Part shown: positions 17,224 through 30,148 of the stretch, one piece after another | Position numbering within the stretch: the first letter of the stretch is position 1 | How the letters are laid out: every line of letters begins with the position of its first letter | Assembly: GCF_002221525.1 (NCBI RefSeq) | Contig: NZ_CP011028.1 | Location: 1,251,001-1,315,000, forward strand | Length of the DNA: 64,000 nt | Reading direction: 5' to 3' | Source: Pseudoalteromonas espejiana DSM 9414 | GTDB taxonomy: Bacteria; Pseudomonadota; Gammaproteobacteria; Enterobacterales; Alteromonadaceae | Program-made: the position numbers and the translations under genes | The notes under the pieces: model-generated | What the model was told of the DNA's origin: nothing | Database searches by the model: none | Seen by the model: only the letters and a program-made list of their open reading frames with translations

Positions 17224-18189
17224 TTATTTTACTTCTTTACCAGCGGCTTGTTGGTCAGCATGATAGCTTGAACGAACAAACGGGCCAGAGGCTGCATGAG
17301 TAAAGCCAATTTCATCGGCATACTCTTTTAAGCCGTCAAACTCTGCTGGTGGCACGTAACGTTTAACTGGTAAGTGATGCTTAGAAGGCTGTAAGTATTG
17401 GCCAACAGTAAGCATGTCTACGTTATGCGCACGTAAATCACGAAGCACTTCTTCGATTTCGCTAATCTCTTCACCTAAACCAACCATTAAGCCAGATTTA
17501 GTTTTAACTTCTGGGTGTGCTTCTTTAAAGCGACGAAGTAATTCTAATGACCATTTATAATCGGCACCTGGGCGCGCAAGTTTGTATAAACGTGGCGCTG
17601 TTTCTAAGTTGTGGTTAAACACATCAGGTGGTGTCTCAATTAAAATTTCAAGAGCACGGTCCATACGACCACGAAAATCGGGTACTAGAATCTCAATGGT
17701 AATGGTTGGGTTGTGCTTACGAATTTCGCGAATACAATCGGCGAAGTGCTGTGCGCCGCCATCACGTAAATCATCACGGTCAACCGAGGTAATTACAACG
17801 TAGCTAAGCTTCATGTCTTTAATTGTTAGTGCAAGCTTTTCAGGCTCTGCTGCATCAGGTTTTAATGGGCGACCATGGGCAACATCACAAAATGGGCAAC
17901 GACGAGTACAAATAGCACCTAAAATCATAAAGGTTGCTGTACCGTGGTTAAAACACTCAGATAGGTTAGGGCACGACGCCTCTTCACATACTGAGTGCAA
18001 GCCGTGCTTACGCATTGCTTGTTTAATACCGTCGATACGCTCTGTTGATTTTGGTAAGCGAATTTTAAGCCACTCTGGCTTGCGCAACATTTCAGTTTTT
18101 TCTGTTGGTAAAACTTTAACGGGGATCAACGCCATTTTTTCTGCGTCGCGTAGTTTTACACCTGGTTCCATTTTGACTGGTTTATTCAT
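17224..18189 (-). CDS. lipA: Lipoyl synthase
   Basis: A 321-residue radical-SAM enzyme that inserts two sulfurs into octanoyl groups on the E2 and H proteins. It has the auxiliary cluster motif ([12 protein letters not shown], about residues 62-73), the radical-SAM motif CTRRCPFC (about 94-101) and the C-terminal serine motif in [11 protein letters not shown]. It overlaps lipB by four bases, so the two lipoate-synthesis genes are coupled. It is the last gene of the long minus-strand cluster. Confidence 0.98.
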   Translation of the reverse strand: MNKPVKMEPGVKLRDAEKMALIPVKVLPTEKTEMLRKPEWLKIRLPKSTERIDGIKQAMRKHGLHSVCEEASCPNLSECFNHGTATFMILGAICTRRCPFCDVAHGRPLKPDAAEPEKLALTIKDMKLSYVVITSVDRDDLRDGGAQHFADCIREIRKHNPTITIEILVPDFRGRMDRALEILIETPPDVFNHNLETAPRLYKLARPGADYKWSLELLRRFKEAHPEVKTKSGLMVGLGEEISEIEEVLRDLRAHNVDMLTVGQYLQPSKHHLPVKRYVPPAEFDGLKEYADEIGFTHAASGPFVRSSYHADQQAAGKEVK

Positions 18190-18839
18190 TCGTTTTCAAA
18201 ACCTTCAGTATGCTTAACCTGTGTTGCATTAAGCTTCTTTATCATGTGTTTTACCAGTCCTTCACCTGCGCTTTGTAGGTTTTGAGGACCATTCAATTCT
18301 TTCGTTTGCACCATATTCATGCCAGCATAACCACATGGGTTTATGCGTAAAAACGGGCTTAGGTCCATGTTAACATTTAATGCTAAACCATGAAACGAGC
18401 AGCCGCGGCGAACTCTTAAACCTAATGATGCAATTTTGCTGTCGTTAACGTAAACACCGGGCGCATCAGCTTTTGCGTAAGCATCAATGTCGTATTCAGC
18501 GAGAGATTCAATAATGCACTCTTCAAGCCAGGTAACAAGTTCACGTACACCAATTTTTAAACGACGTAGATTAAACAATACATACATCATTTGTTGGCCT
18601 GGGCCGTGGTAAGTTACTTGGCCGCCGCGATCAACTTTAATTACTTCTATGTCGCCTGGGGCAAGTAAGTGCTCGTCTTTACCGGCTTGGCCTTGGGTAA
18701 AAACGCTGTCGTGTTCAACTAGCCAAATTTCGTCTGGCGAATTGTCATCACGGGTATCGGTATAAGCCTGCATTTTTTGCCAAATAGGCATATAACGCTG
18801 ACGCCCAAGCTGGCGAACTATTAAGGTGTTTTCTATCAA
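18186..18839 (-). CDS. lipB: Octanoyl-ACP:protein octanoyltransferase
   Basis: A 217-residue enzyme that moves octanoate from acyl carrier protein to lipoyl domains. [11 protein letters not shown] (about 70-80), the catalytic Lys in DSKIASLG and the catalytic Cys in INPCGYAGM are all present. It overlaps lipA and lies 17 bp after ybeD. Confidence 0.97.
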   Translation of the reverse strand: MIENTLIVRQLGRQRYMPIWQKMQAYTDTRDDNSPDEIWLVEHDSVFTQGQAGKDEHLLAPGDIEVIKVDRGGQVTYHGPGQQMMYVLFNLRRLKIGVRELVTWLEECIIESLAEYDIDAYAKADAPGVYVNDSKIASLGLRVRRGCSFHGLALNVNMDLSPFLRINPCGYAGMNMVQTKELNGPQNLQSAGEGLVKHMIKKLNATQVKHTEGFENE

Positions 18840-18856
18840 AACAGAGTTACCCGCAT

Positions 18857-19135
18857 TTAAAGCATGTGGCGTACGTCATCAATGTTGCTGATCACGTTGT
18901 AAATTTCTTCAATGTGTTTGCCGCTAGTAACAGTTGCTACAAGGGTTACAGACTCATAATTGCCTTTACTGCTAGGCTTAACTTTTGGTGCGTAGTCGCC
19001 CGGTGCAATAGGTTGTAATTTAGCTAAAATTTGCTCCGTTAAGTTTACGTTTGCTAAACCCATAACTTTAAACGTGAACGGACATGGGTACTCTAAGTAC
19101 TCATCAAATTTAGTATCTTTAACAGGTTGAACCAC
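18857..19135 (-). CDS. ybeD: DUF493/YbeD family protein
   Basis: A 92-residue protein with the ferredoxin-like DUF493 fold ([33 protein letters not shown]). It is full length. Its place between dacA and lipB matches the enterobacterial order. The family may have a regulatory role, but none is established from sequence. Confidence 0.94.
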   Translation of the reverse strand: MVQPVKDTKFDEYLEYPCPFTFKVMGLANVNLTEQILAKLQPIAPGDYAPKVKPSSKGNYESVTLVATVTSGKHIEEIYNVISNIDDVRHML

Positions 19136-19244
19136 GACGGTGACTCCTCAAACAAAAGTGTTGGCTGTATGCGAAAACGCTAAGCGTGAACTGACAGGTT
19201 TTGGTAATCCTGCATATATGGGGCGTATTCTAGCATTTTTCAAG

Positions 19245-19273
19245 CAAAAAAAAACGCCTCATAACAGAGGCGC
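19245..19273 (-). terminator. Terminator between dacA and ybeD
   Basis: On the minus strand, CGCCTC, a six-base loop and GAGGCG are followed by a long T-run (the A-tract at 19246-19254 on the plus strand). A second small hairpin (ACCCA/TGGGT) lies at 19283-19301. Together they suggest that ybeD-lipB-lipA are also transcribed from their own promoter. Confidence 0.75.
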
Positions 19274-19313
19274 TTCGTTAAACAACCCAGCAACTGTGGG
19301 TTTATTTTTACGC

Positions 19314-20483
19314 TTACATAATTTGTAAACGTAAGTAGTCGTAAATTTTGCTAAAGAAGCTGCCTTCTTCCACTTCTTCCAGTGTAACTAGCGGGTATTG
19401 TGCAATGTCTTCACCCTCTAGTTGTAAAAATAAAGTACCTACTTTAGTGCCTTTCGCTAATGGTGCTTCAAGTGTGTTGTCTAGCTCAAAGTTAGCTTTA
19501 AGGTTTTTATGCTGACCACGTGGAATAGTAATTGGCGTATCTTCTAAAATACCTAATGATACGTTTTCTTTGTTACCCATCCAAATACGTTGCTCTGCAA
19601 AGCTATCGCCAGCTTTGTAAGGTGTAATTGTTTCAAAAAAGCGAAAGCCGTAGTTAAGTAGCTTTTTGCTTTCTACTTTACGAGCGCGCTCGCTTGATGT
19701 GCCCATAACAACGGCAATTAAACGCATATCGTTTTTAGTTGCAGAGGTTACTAAGCTATAGCCTGCTTCTGAGGTGTGGCCGGTTTTAATACCGTCTACG
19801 TCTAAGCTTTCGTCCCATAATAACGAGTTACGGTTGTACTGTTTAATACCGTTATAAGTAAATGACTTTTGCTTATAAAGTGCGTATTCGTCTGGTACAT
19901 CGCGAATAAGCGCAGCGCCAAGCGTTGCCATATCACGTGGTGTTGTGTAGTGCTCGTTTGTATCAAGGCCGTGGCTGTTAATAAAGTGGCTATTGCTCAT
20001 ACCTAATTTAGCAGCGTGAGCATTCATTAAATCAGCAAAGGCGCTTTCGCTACCTGCAATGTGCTCAGCCATTGCTACACACGCATCGTTACCCGATTGA
20101 ATAATAATACCGTGGTTAAGCTCATCAACACTAATTTGCTTGCCTACTTCAATAAACATTTTAGATGATTCAGGGAAGTTTTTAGCCCATGCTTTTTCGC
20201 TTACCGTAACCATATCGGTAGGCGCAATGTTACCTGCGTTAATTTCGGTGCCAATTACATAACTGGTCATCATTTTAGTTAAGCTAGCAGGCGCGAGTTG
20301 TGTATCGGCTTCACCTTCAGCAATTACTTTACCTGTTGTAAAGTCTACTAAAAAATAACCTTTTGCATTAATTTGAGGTGGTGCCGGAATAATTTGGGCG
20401 CTGGCTGAAAATACGGCGGCTGTGCACACTAAGCCGCATACACCTTTGAGGATTTTATGTTTAATAGATTTCATCATACTCAT
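19314..20483 (-). CDS. dacA: D-alanyl-D-alanine carboxypeptidase (PBP5-type)
   Basis: A 389-residue periplasmic enzyme that trims the terminal D-Ala from peptidoglycan stem peptides. It has a signal peptide and the S11 motifs: SLTK (about residues 67-70), SGN (about 130) and KTG (about 236). A beta-rich C-terminal domain ends in an amphipathic membrane anchor (SFFSKIYDYLRLQIM). It follows rlpA in the cell-elongation cluster. Confidence 0.96.
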   Translation of the reverse strand: MSMMKSIKHKILKGVCGLVCTAAVFSASAQIIPAPPQINAKGYFLVDFTTGKVIAEGEADTQLAPASLTKMMTSYVIGTEINAGNIAPTDMVTVSEKAWAKNFPESSKMFIEVGKQISVDELNHGIIIQSGNDACVAMAEHIAGSESAFADLMNAHAAKLGMSNSHFINSHGLDTNEHYTTPRDMATLGAALIRDVPDEYALYKQKSFTYNGIKQYNRNSLLWDESLDVDGIKTGHTSEAGYSLVTSATKNDMRLIAVVMGTSSERARKVESKKLLNYGFRFFETITPYKAGDSFAEQRIWMGNKENVSLGILEDTPITIPRGQHKNLKANFELDNTLEAPLAKGTKVGTLFLQLEGEDIAQYPLVTLEEVEEGSFFSKIYDYLRLQIM

Positions 20484-20574
20484 TAATGGTTAAAGTTAAA
20501 AATTCGCGTTTGCCCATTCTATACCCAAACTACCCCGAGATGCGAGCGTCGTTGGAGTGGTTTAGGTATTTGTC

Positions 20575-21339
20575 TTACTGAGTGTAAAGCAAAAACGCGT
20601 TTTGAAATTGGTTTTGTTTTAATTTTTGTAATACGTCTTGTGCATGCTGGGCATTTTTAATTGGCCCTAAATGCAAACGATAAATGTTATTTGCTTGTAC
20701 TATGTTAGTTGGTACTTGGTATTGCAGCCTTAATGTAGCCGCTAACGCCTCAATATTACTTAATGTACTGCCCGCAGCTACCTGTATATAGGTTTTACGA
20801 GCAGGAATGCTGTCGAGCGTAATCGCCTCTAGCTTAACCTTGGCTGTACCATGGTTGTAATAGCCTAATTTATAAGCAGCAGCGTAAGAAAGGTCAATTA
20901 TTCTATCATCATGGAATGGGCCTCGGTCGTTTACGCGTACAATCACTGACTTATTATTAGCCGTATTGGTAACACGTACAAAGCTTGGGAGCGGTAATGT
21001 TTTATGTGCTGCACTCATGGCAAACATGTCGTAAATTTCACCGTTTGAAGTGTGGTAGCCATGAAACTTTCGGCCATACCAAGACGCTATACCTTCTTCT
21101 TTATAGCCGGTTTCATCTAGCATAGGGCTGTAGCGTTTACCCAGTACTTCGTAGGGGCGACTTGCACTGGCACTTTTTTTAACATCAACTACAACCGCAT
21201 CTTGCATTTCAAGTGTGGTCGGTGCGCGAAGTGGTGCTGCATCATGCTTCATATGGTATCGGCTACTAGAGCCGCTGCTACATGCGCTTAAAAGCAATAT
21301 TAATGAGGTAATAAATAACAGCTTAGTTGAGTGTCGCAT
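20575..21339 (-). CDS. rlpA: RlpA lipoprotein, septal peptidoglycan glycosylase
   Basis: A 254-residue lipoprotein (lipobox LLSAC) with a double-psi beta-barrel domain (EGIASWYGRKFHG, about 80-92; VRVNDRGPFHDDRIIDLSYAAA) and a C-terminal SPOR domain (about 180-254) that binds denuded glycans. In studied bacteria RlpA cuts glycan strands lacking stem peptides. The start overlaps the rodA stop by one base. Confidence 0.94.
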   Translation of the reverse strand: MRHSTKLLFITSLILLLSACSSGSSSRYHMKHDAAPLRAPTTLEMQDAVVVDVKKSASASRPYEVLGKRYSPMLDETGYKEEGIASWYGRKFHGYHTSNGEIYDMFAMSAAHKTLPLPSFVRVTNTANNKSVIVRVNDRGPFHDDRIIDLSYAAAYKLGYYNHGTAKVKLEAITLDSIPARKTYIQVAAGSTLSNIEALAATLRLQYQVPTNIVQANNIYRLHLGPIKNAQHAQDVLQKLKQNQFQNAFLLYTQ

Positions 21340-22445
21340 TATTTTAAAAGCATCCTTTTATCTGTCGCAATCGACATAATAATGCCAAATCCGGCCATTA
21401 ACGTCACCATCGATGTGCCGCCATAACTAATTAGGGGTAAAGGTACACCCACAACAGGCAATAAGCCCGACACCATGCCTATATTCACAAAAATATAAAC
21501 AAAAAAGGTGAGCGTAAGGGCGCCGGCTAATAACTTACCAAATGCATCTTGGGCGTTAACAGCAATATATAAGCCTCGGCCAATAATAAATAAGTACAGG
21601 CTTAGTAAAACACATACCCCAAATAAGCCAAATTCTTCACTTAAAACCGAAAATATAAAATCGGTATGGCGCTCAGGTAAAAACTCGAGCTGCGATTGTG
21701 TACCTTGTAGCCAGCCTTTGCCTTCAATGCCACCCGAACCAATAGCAATTTTAGATTGAATAATATGATACCCCGAGCCAAGCGGATCGCTCTCTGGGTC
21801 TAAAAAGGTCAGTACACGTTGTTTTTGATAATCGTGCATACCATAGTGCCAAAACGGCCAAGCAGCCAAAGCAACAATAGAGCTTAAAAAGCCAATTAAA
21901 CGCCAACTCAAACCCGATAAAAACAATACAAAAATGCCTGAGCTTGCAATAAGTATAGAAGTACCTAAATCGGGTTGCTCTTTAATTAATAACGTTGGCA
22001 GCATAACAATAACAAAGCCAATAATGAGATGCAGAGGACGCGGCGGTAGCTGGTTACGGCCAATATACCAAGCAACCATCATAGGGACTGCAAGCTTCAT
22101 TAATTCTGAGGGCTGAAAGCGGGTAATACCTAAATTTAACCAGCGCTGTGCGCCTTTAGAGCTTACGCCAAATAAAAGTACACCTACCAGCATAAGTAAT
22201 CCCACACAATAAAGAGGGATCACCAAACGTTTAAGGGTAGCAGGGGAGAACTGCGCAAGTATAAACATGCCAACAATTGCGCCGCCCATACGGGTCATGT
22301 GGCGAATCATCATTGCTGAGTCTTGGCCACTGGCGCTATACACTATGGTGATGCTGCCTGCCATCATAAGCAATAATGCAATGAGCAAAGGCAAGTCTAG
22401 GTGCATGCGCATCCAAATAGAGCGCTTATCATGTAATGCGGTCAT
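21339..22445 (-). CDS. rodA: Rod-shape peptidoglycan glycosyltransferase RodA
   Basis: A 368-residue SEDS-family integral membrane protein with about ten helices. Conserved signatures include GAQRWLNLG, FQPSELMKLA, and LPVVGVPLPLISYGGTS near the C terminus. It polymerises lipid II during elongation together with PBP2, encoded just upstream. The genes overlap by four bases, which fits a stoichiometric complex. Confidence 0.97.
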   Translation of the reverse strand: MTALHDKRSIWMRMHLDLPLLIALLLMMAGSITIVYSASGQDSAMMIRHMTRMGGAIVGMFILAQFSPATLKRLVIPLYCVGLLMLVGVLLFGVSSKGAQRWLNLGITRFQPSELMKLAVPMMVAWYIGRNQLPPRPLHLIIGFVIVMLPTLLIKEQPDLGTSILIASSGIFVLFLSGLSWRLIGFLSSIVALAAWPFWHYGMHDYQKQRVLTFLDPESDPLGSGYHIIQSKIAIGSGGIEGKGWLQGTQSQLEFLPERHTDFIFSVLSEEFGLFGVCVLLSLYLFIIGRGLYIAVNAQDAFGKLLAGALTLTFFVYIFVNIGMVSGLLPVVGVPLPLISYGGTSMVTLMAGFGIIMSIATDKRMLLK

Positions 22446-24322
22446 TGAGCGGTGTTCCTAGCAAGTTCTATTGGGTTTGCGGCAAAATAATAATCCATAA
22501 GTTGGCGAGCAATTGGAGCGCCAACGGAGCTGCCGCCACCGGTGTTTTCTACCACAATAGACACCACAATTTGTGGGTTTTCGTATGGGGCAAAACCAAT
22601 GTAAATAGCATTATCGCGCTGGCGCTCTTTTAACGATTTAGCGTCGTAACGCTCACCTTGTGCAATACTCACCACTTGGGCCGTACCGGTTTTACCTGCA
22701 GGGTCGTAATTTACGCCCTTAAATGCACGGTGTGCAGTACCCGTTACTTTTTTAACCGTGTTGTGCATCGCATCAATAGCAATACGCCAATTATCTGGGT
22801 TACTGAGTACCACAGGTGGTTTTTCTTCGTTATTGATTTGGGTTACTTGGTCTTCTTTTTTAGCCACTTGCGCTAAATGTGGTGGGTGGTTAATCCCTTT
22901 ATTAACCAAAATATTGGTCGCATTAGCAATTTGAATCGGAGTGGCTGTCCAGTAACCTTGGCCAATCCCTACTGAAATTGTATCGCCACGCCACCACGAC
23001 TCTTTAAAGCGACCTTCTTTCCACTCTTTTGAAGGCAGAATTGCCGTGGTTTCTTCGTGTATGTCTATACCCGATAAATCACCAAAGCCAAAACGGGCCA
23101 TAAAGTTACTAATTTTAGTAATGCCTAGGCGGTATGCTGCATCGTAAAAGTAGGTATCGCACGACTCTTCAATCGCTTTATAAACATCAACGTGGCCGTG
23201 TCCCCAACGTCGCCAATCGCGCCATTTGTGCTCTACATTCTGAATTTGAAAAAAGCCCGGATCCCAAATGGTGGTGCTCTCGGTTACTATGTTTTCTTCA
23301 AGCGCTAAAATAGCCATGTGAGGTTTTACGGTAGAGGCAGGGGCATAACGCCCTTGTGTTGCACGGTTTATAAGCGGGCGATCAGGGTTTAAAAGCGCTT
23401 TGTAATCTTTACTGCTAATTCCGTGCACAAATAAGTTAGGGTCGTAGCTTGGGTTTGAATAAAGTGCTAATACGCCGCCATCTTTGGCATCCATAACTAC
23501 AATTGCGCCGCGCATATCTTTAAGTGCATGCTGAGCTATTTGCTGTAAGCCAATATCAAGGGTAAGTACTAAGTCGCTACCCGGCTGCGGAGGGGTCATA
23601 CTAAGAGTGCGAATTACACGGCCGCGGTTATTTACCTCAACGCGTTGTGAGCCTACCTGACCATGTAAAAGTTGTTCGTAATATTTTTCTATACCTAACT
23701 TACCAATGTCGTGCGTAGCGCGGTAATTGGTGGCTTGGTCTTCTTGCTCTAATTTATTAAGCTCTTTACGGTTTAATTTTGCTACATACCCTAATGCATG
23801 AGTAAGGGTATCACCATACGGGTAGTAACGAGCAAGTCGCGCCTCAATACTAAAGCCCGGAAACTTATGCTGATTAACTGCAAATTGCGCGACCTCGGTT
23901 TCATCTAAGCGTGCTTTTAATACCTGCGATTTAAACCGGCGAGTGTGCTTAATGTCGTCTAAAAAGTCGTTTTTTTGCGATTCACTAATCGATATTATTT
24001 TACTTACTTGCTCAAGCGACTTTGCTAAATCGTCTACATCCTCAGGAATAACCTCAAGGTTATAAACAGGTTTATTTTCAGCAAGGAGTACGCCGTTACG
24101 GTCGTAAATAAGGCCACGATTAGGCGCAATAGGAATAACTTTAATACGGTTATCGTTAGAGCGGGTTTGGTAGTCGGTGTGTTCTTCTACTTGAATTGTA
24201 TAAAGATTAGAAAGCAAAATAGCCACTAAGCCTAATACAAAAATAAAACCCACAAATGCGCGCCGCGCAAATAAATTTGCTTCAGCGGAATGGTCGCGGA
24301 TAGTGGGTCTTTGCTTAATCAT
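22442..24322 (-). CDS. mrdA: Penicillin-binding protein 2, elongation transpeptidase
   Basis: A 626-residue class B PBP. It has one N-terminal membrane helix (about 23-43), a pedestal domain and a transpeptidase domain. The active-site motif is STVK (about residue 329), with SCD (about 388) and KTGTAQ (about 543). It cross-links peptidoglycan during rod elongation with RodA. The gene lies 9 bp after rlmH. Confidence 0.97.
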   Translation of the reverse strand: MIKQRPTIRDHSAEANLFARRAFVGFIFVLGLVAILLSNLYTIQVEEHTDYQTRSNDNRIKVIPIAPNRGLIYDRNGVLLAENKPVYNLEVIPEDVDDLAKSLEQVSKIISISESQKNDFLDDIKHTRRFKSQVLKARLDETEVAQFAVNQHKFPGFSIEARLARYYPYGDTLTHALGYVAKLNRKELNKLEQEDQATNYRATHDIGKLGIEKYYEQLLHGQVGSQRVEVNNRGRVIRTLSMTPPQPGSDLVLTLDIGLQQIAQHALKDMRGAIVVMDAKDGGVLALYSNPSYDPNLFVHGISSKDYKALLNPDRPLINRATQGRYAPASTVKPHMAILALEENIVTESTTIWDPGFFQIQNVEHKWRDWRRWGHGHVDVYKAIEESCDTYFYDAAYRLGITKISNFMARFGFGDLSGIDIHEETTAILPSKEWKEGRFKESWWRGDTISVGIGQGYWTATPIQIANATNILVNKGINHPPHLAQVAKKEDQVTQINNEEKPPVVLSNPDNWRIAIDAMHNTVKKVTGTAHRAFKGVNYDPAGKTGTAQVVSIAQGERYDAKSLKERQRDNAIYIGFAPYENPQIVVSIVVENTGGGSSVGAPIARQLMDYYFAANPIELARNTAQ

Positions 24323-24331
24323 AACAAGGCG

Positions 24332-24802
24332 TTACTCGCGATGATAAGGATGGTTGTTATTTAAGCTCCAGCCACGGTAAAGGCTTTCGGCAACAATTAT
24401 GCGCACTAAAGGGTGCGGTAAAGTTAGGTTAGATAACGACCATTTTTGCTCAGAGGCGGCAATACATTCGGGAGCAAGTCCTTCAGGGCCGCCAATAAGT
24501 AAACTTACATCGCGGCCGTCGAGTTGCCATTTTTCCATATTTTTAGCAAGCTGGTGAGTATCAAGTGGTTTACCTGTTACCTCTAAGGTAACAATACGAT
24601 TGCCTTTAGGAATAGCGGCTAAGGTTTTTTCGCCTTCGGTATGTAAAATGCGTTTTATATCTGCATTTTTACCGCGTTTACCGGCCGGAATTTCTATTAA
24701 CTCAAGCGCCATATCTTTTGGAAAACGGCGTTGGTATTCTCCAAATCCGGTTTCTACCCATGCTGGCATTTTTGTACCAACGGCAATCATTTGTATTTTC
24801 AC
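24332..24802 (-). CDS. rlmH: 23S rRNA (pseudouridine1915-N3)-methyltransferase
   Basis: A 156-residue SPOUT-fold methyltransferase that modifies the 23S rRNA helix 69 pseudouridine. LLIGGPEGL (about 101-109) and the C-terminal [16 protein letters not shown] segment with YHRE at the end are the SAM-binding and substrate signatures. Translation starts with GTG at 24802, placing [13 protein letters not shown] at the N terminus as in the E. coli protein. Confidence 0.97.
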   Translation of the reverse strand: MKIQMIAVGTKMPAWVETGFGEYQRRFPKDMALELIEIPAGKRGKNADIKRILHTEGEKTLAAIPKGNRIVTLEVTGKPLDTHQLAKNMEKWQLDGRDVSLLIGGPEGLAPECIAASEQKWSLSNLTLPHPLVRIIVAESLYRGWSLNNNHPYHRE

Positions 24803-24838
24803 GTATTACTTCCAAGCTCAATTAAAAAATAGTGGCGC

Positions 24839-25156
24839 TTAGCCCCACAGTTTTTCTAGATCGTAATAGCTACGTGCGTGATCTTGCATCACGTGTACAA
24901 CTACATCACCTAAATCTACCAGTACCCATTCGCCTTCGTCTTGACCTTCGTAACCTAAAGGTTCTTCGCCTGCGTGGCGAGCTTCTTTTGCTACGTTATC
25001 GGCAATTGATTGCACATGACGTTTAGAAGTACCCGAACACACAACCATGTAATCGGTAATGTCTGAGGTGTCACGTACGTCTAGTTGAACCACGTCACGT
25101 GCTTTCATGTCGTCAATTTTATCTAGTGCAAAGGCAAGTAGTTGTTTCGAATCCAA
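24839..25156 (-). CDS. rsfS: Ribosome silencing factor RsfS
   Basis: A 105-residue protein of the RsfS/Iojap family that binds uL14 and keeps ribosomal subunits apart under starvation. DVRDTSDITDYMVVCSGTS and WVLVDLGDVVVHVMQ are hallmark segments. The start is a TTG at 25156; no earlier start keeps the family length, and the next ATG would remove the first helix. Confidence 0.95.
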   Translation of the reverse strand: MDSKQLLAFALDKIDDMKARDVVQLDVRDTSDITDYMVVCSGTSKRHVQSIADNVAKEARHAGEEPLGYEGQDEGEWVLVDLGDVVVHVMQDHARSYYDLEKLWG

Positions 25157-25210
25157 GGTATTGTCTCAATTTTAAATTTAATAGCGTGCATTTTAACATG
25201 CTAGGGGGTT

Positions 25211-25846
25211 TTAATCACCACTTTGATAGAGCTGGTGTTGCTCAATGTAGTGACTCACAGAATCAGGTAATAGTTCATTATTTTTATTGGTTTTTTTTAA
25301 TTGCTCTCGGATAGAGCTTGAAGCCGCATCAAGGGTTTCGCCCGGTAAAAAATACAATTTACCAAATGGTGTGTATTCAAGTTGTTGTGCATCGTTAGTT
25401 TGGGCATTTAGCATATAAGTGTTAAGTGCAGGTCGAGGGTTACATAATTGCCCAGGACGTTGATACACCACAATATGGCAAAGCTGAGTAATAGCCTGCC
25501 ATTCATACCATTTGTCGAGATTATTAAATGAGTCCATACCAATTAAAAATATAATCGGCGTGGTTGGATGCTCAGCTCTTAGCTCTTGCAAGCTTAATAA
25601 CGAATACGAAGGCCCTGTACGATTAAGCTCTCTTAAATCAAGTTGAAAAAACGAGTAGGGAGCAATGGCTGCATTGAGCATATTAATACGGTGCTCGGTG
25701 CTAATGCCAGGCGCAGCTTTGTGCGCCGGTAAAGCGCAGGGCATAAAATACAAGGTATTTAAGTTAAACGCGTTAACGCATTGCGTTGCCATATTAATAT
25801 GGCCTAAATGCACGGGGTCGAAAGTGCCGCCAAAAATTGCAATCAT
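25211..25846 (-). CDS. nadD: Nicotinate-nucleotide adenylyltransferase
   Basis: A 211-residue nucleotidyltransferase that makes deamido-NAD from nicotinate mononucleotide and ATP. It has GGTFDPVHLGHI at residues 6-17 (the HxGH motif) and SSSIREQLKK near residues 179-188 (the ISSTxxR-like motif). It lies between holA and rsfS in the usual order. Confidence 0.96.
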   Translation of the reverse strand: MIAIFGGTFDPVHLGHINMATQCVNAFNLNTLYFMPCALPAHKAAPGISTEHRINMLNAAIAPYSFFQLDLRELNRTGPSYSLLSLQELRAEHPTTPIIFLIGMDSFNNLDKWYEWQAITQLCHIVVYQRPGQLCNPRPALNTYMLNAQTNDAQQLEYTPFGKLYFLPGETLDAASSSIREQLKKTNKNNELLPDSVSHYIEQHQLYQSGD

Positions 25847-25856
25847 TTAAAGTATC

Positions 25857-26894
25857 TTAATTTAATGCGTGACACGGCATAGGAATATCAAGCGGCTGGC
25901 AAAACTTTATACATATATGAGCAAGTGCTTGGTAAGGTGCTATTAAATTACCTTGTTTGTAACTTGAATCAAATAATGCAAGCTCACTACTAATGTGCTC
26001 AAGGGTATGAATGTTTAAGCGATTAATCGCATTTTGTACCGGGGCTTGGTTATTTTTCCAAATACCATTTTTTTTGAATAAGTTAGCAAGTGGCTCGCCA
26101 TTTAAAAGTCCTTGCTGAACATTTAATAAGGTAGTGAGCTCTTTATTTATAGCCCATAAAATACTCACTACTTCGGTATTATCGCTGGCTAATTTATTGA
26201 GTACTTTAATGGCTTGTTTAGCGTGGCCGTTTAATAGGGCATCACTTAAGTCAAAAATATCAAACTTGGCTTGATTTAATAGCCCTTGCATCACCAATTG
26301 CTGTGTTATTAAAGCATTACCATGTAGCAGTGAAAGCTTTTCAAGCTCCTGAAAACACGCTAATAAATTGCCTTCGGTGGCGTTAATTAAGCTCAGCTTT
26401 GCTTCGTTTTGCATATTAAGCGAAAGCCGTGCTGCTTGCTCATCTAACCAGCGCTTTAAATGGTTACCGCTCAGTGGGTAGCAAGGTACAAATACACCAT
26501 GTTTATCAAGCGCTTTAAACCAGGCGCCACGTTGTACATCTTGGCTGGCTTTAGCACCTTTAACAATTAATAGGGTATCGGGGTTGATGAGTTCAACTAA
26601 CTTTTTGAAGGTGTTACTGCCAACGGTGCCAGGCTTTTGCTGGTTTAAATCAAGCTCAATAATGGTGCGTGCACTAAACAAAGACATACTTTGATATTGA
26701 GCTATAATTTCTTGCCAATCAAACCCTTGCATTAAGGTAAACTTAATGACCTCATCAAAGCCTTGGGCTTTGGCTGCAGCTCTAATTTGCTGTACGCACT
26801 GCGCCTCTTGAAAGGGTTCTTCACCAAACACTAAATAAAATGGTTTTAAGCCTTTTTTAAGCTCGCTTGGTAACTGGTTAGCATAACAACGCAT
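25857..26894 (-). CDS. holA: DNA polymerase III delta subunit
   Basis: A 345-residue clamp-loader subunit that opens the beta clamp. The N terminus FYLVFGEEPFQEAQ (about residues 18-31) and the helical C-terminal collar match the HolA family. It overlaps lptE by one base. Confidence 0.95.
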   Translation of the reverse strand: MRCYANQLPSELKKGLKPFYLVFGEEPFQEAQCVQQIRAAAKAQGFDEVIKFTLMQGFDWQEIIAQYQSMSLFSARTIIELDLNQQKPGTVGSNTFKKLVELINPDTLLIVKGAKASQDVQRGAWFKALDKHGVFVPCYPLSGNHLKRWLDEQAARLSLNMQNEAKLSLINATEGNLLACFQELEKLSLLHGNALITQQLVMQGLLNQAKFDIFDLSDALLNGHAKQAIKVLNKLASDNTEVVSILWAINKELTTLLNVQQGLLNGEPLANLFKKNGIWKNNQAPVQNAINRLNIHTLEHISSELALFDSSYKQGNLIAPYQALAHICIKFCQPLDIPMPCHALN

Positions 26895-27385
26895 TACAGT
26901 TGCGACAGCTCTCTAACAATTCGACGACTCGCTTGTTTACGAATTTCGACAATAAGTAAATCAAGTTCTTTTGCTTTAGCTAAAGCGTGATCGGGGTCAT
27001 CTTGGTAGTTACGATAAAGCTCAAAGCGTTGTTCAATGGCTTTTTCGCCTGGGCGTTTAACTACGTACGATACACCATAAGCAAGTTCGTATTCAGCAAC
27101 CTGACCATTTTGAAACAACGACAGTGTTTGGCGCTCAATGGTTTCTTTGCGTAAATACAGTTGCGCAATGTTTTTAGCCGATGGCGTAAGCTCAACGTTA
27201 CTCGCTTTTAGCTCTTTTTTAAGCTCTAAAAATAACGATGATTTTTCGTCATCACCTTTAAGTGTAAGTGTTTTAAGGTTATCGGGCAGGCTTGAAGCTT
27301 TTTTTAAATGAAAGCCACAGCTTGATAACACAAAACACATTAGCACTAAGGCTAATGTGTTTTTAAGGGCGTTAAAGCTAACCAT
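26894..27385 (-). CDS. lptE: LPS-assembly lipoprotein LptE
   Basis: A 163-residue lipoprotein (lipobox VLSSC, then GFHLKKA) that plugs the LptD barrel and helps insert LPS in the outer membrane. The family signature GFHL directly after the lipidated Cys is present. The gene starts directly after the leuS stop. Confidence 0.94.
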   Translation of the reverse strand: MVSFNALKNTLALVLMCFVLSSCGFHLKKASSLPDNLKTLTLKGDDEKSSLFLELKKELKASNVELTPSAKNIAQLYLRKETIERQTLSLFQNGQVAEYELAYGVSYVVKRPGEKAIEQRFELYRNYQDDPDHALAKAKELDLLIVEIRKQASRRIVRELSQL

Positions 27386-29974
<2,589 letters not shown>

Positions 29975-30148
29975 CTATGATTCCAGACTTCTTGCAAACT
30001 AATAAAAAATTGCCGATAGGATACCCCAAATAAAAGCCTAATCACAGCGTATAAGCACGGTTTTGTTAAAATCTCACTTTCAGTGCAGGTTAACCTATAC
30101 TTATCTATGTTTAAGGCCAACACGCCCTTGATTTTGATGGAGTATAAA

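Noticed and set aside
19140..19328. 62-codon plus-strand frame between ybeD and dacA
   Set aside because: It runs across the terminator hairpins of the opposite strand, has no ribosome binding site and has no family-like features.
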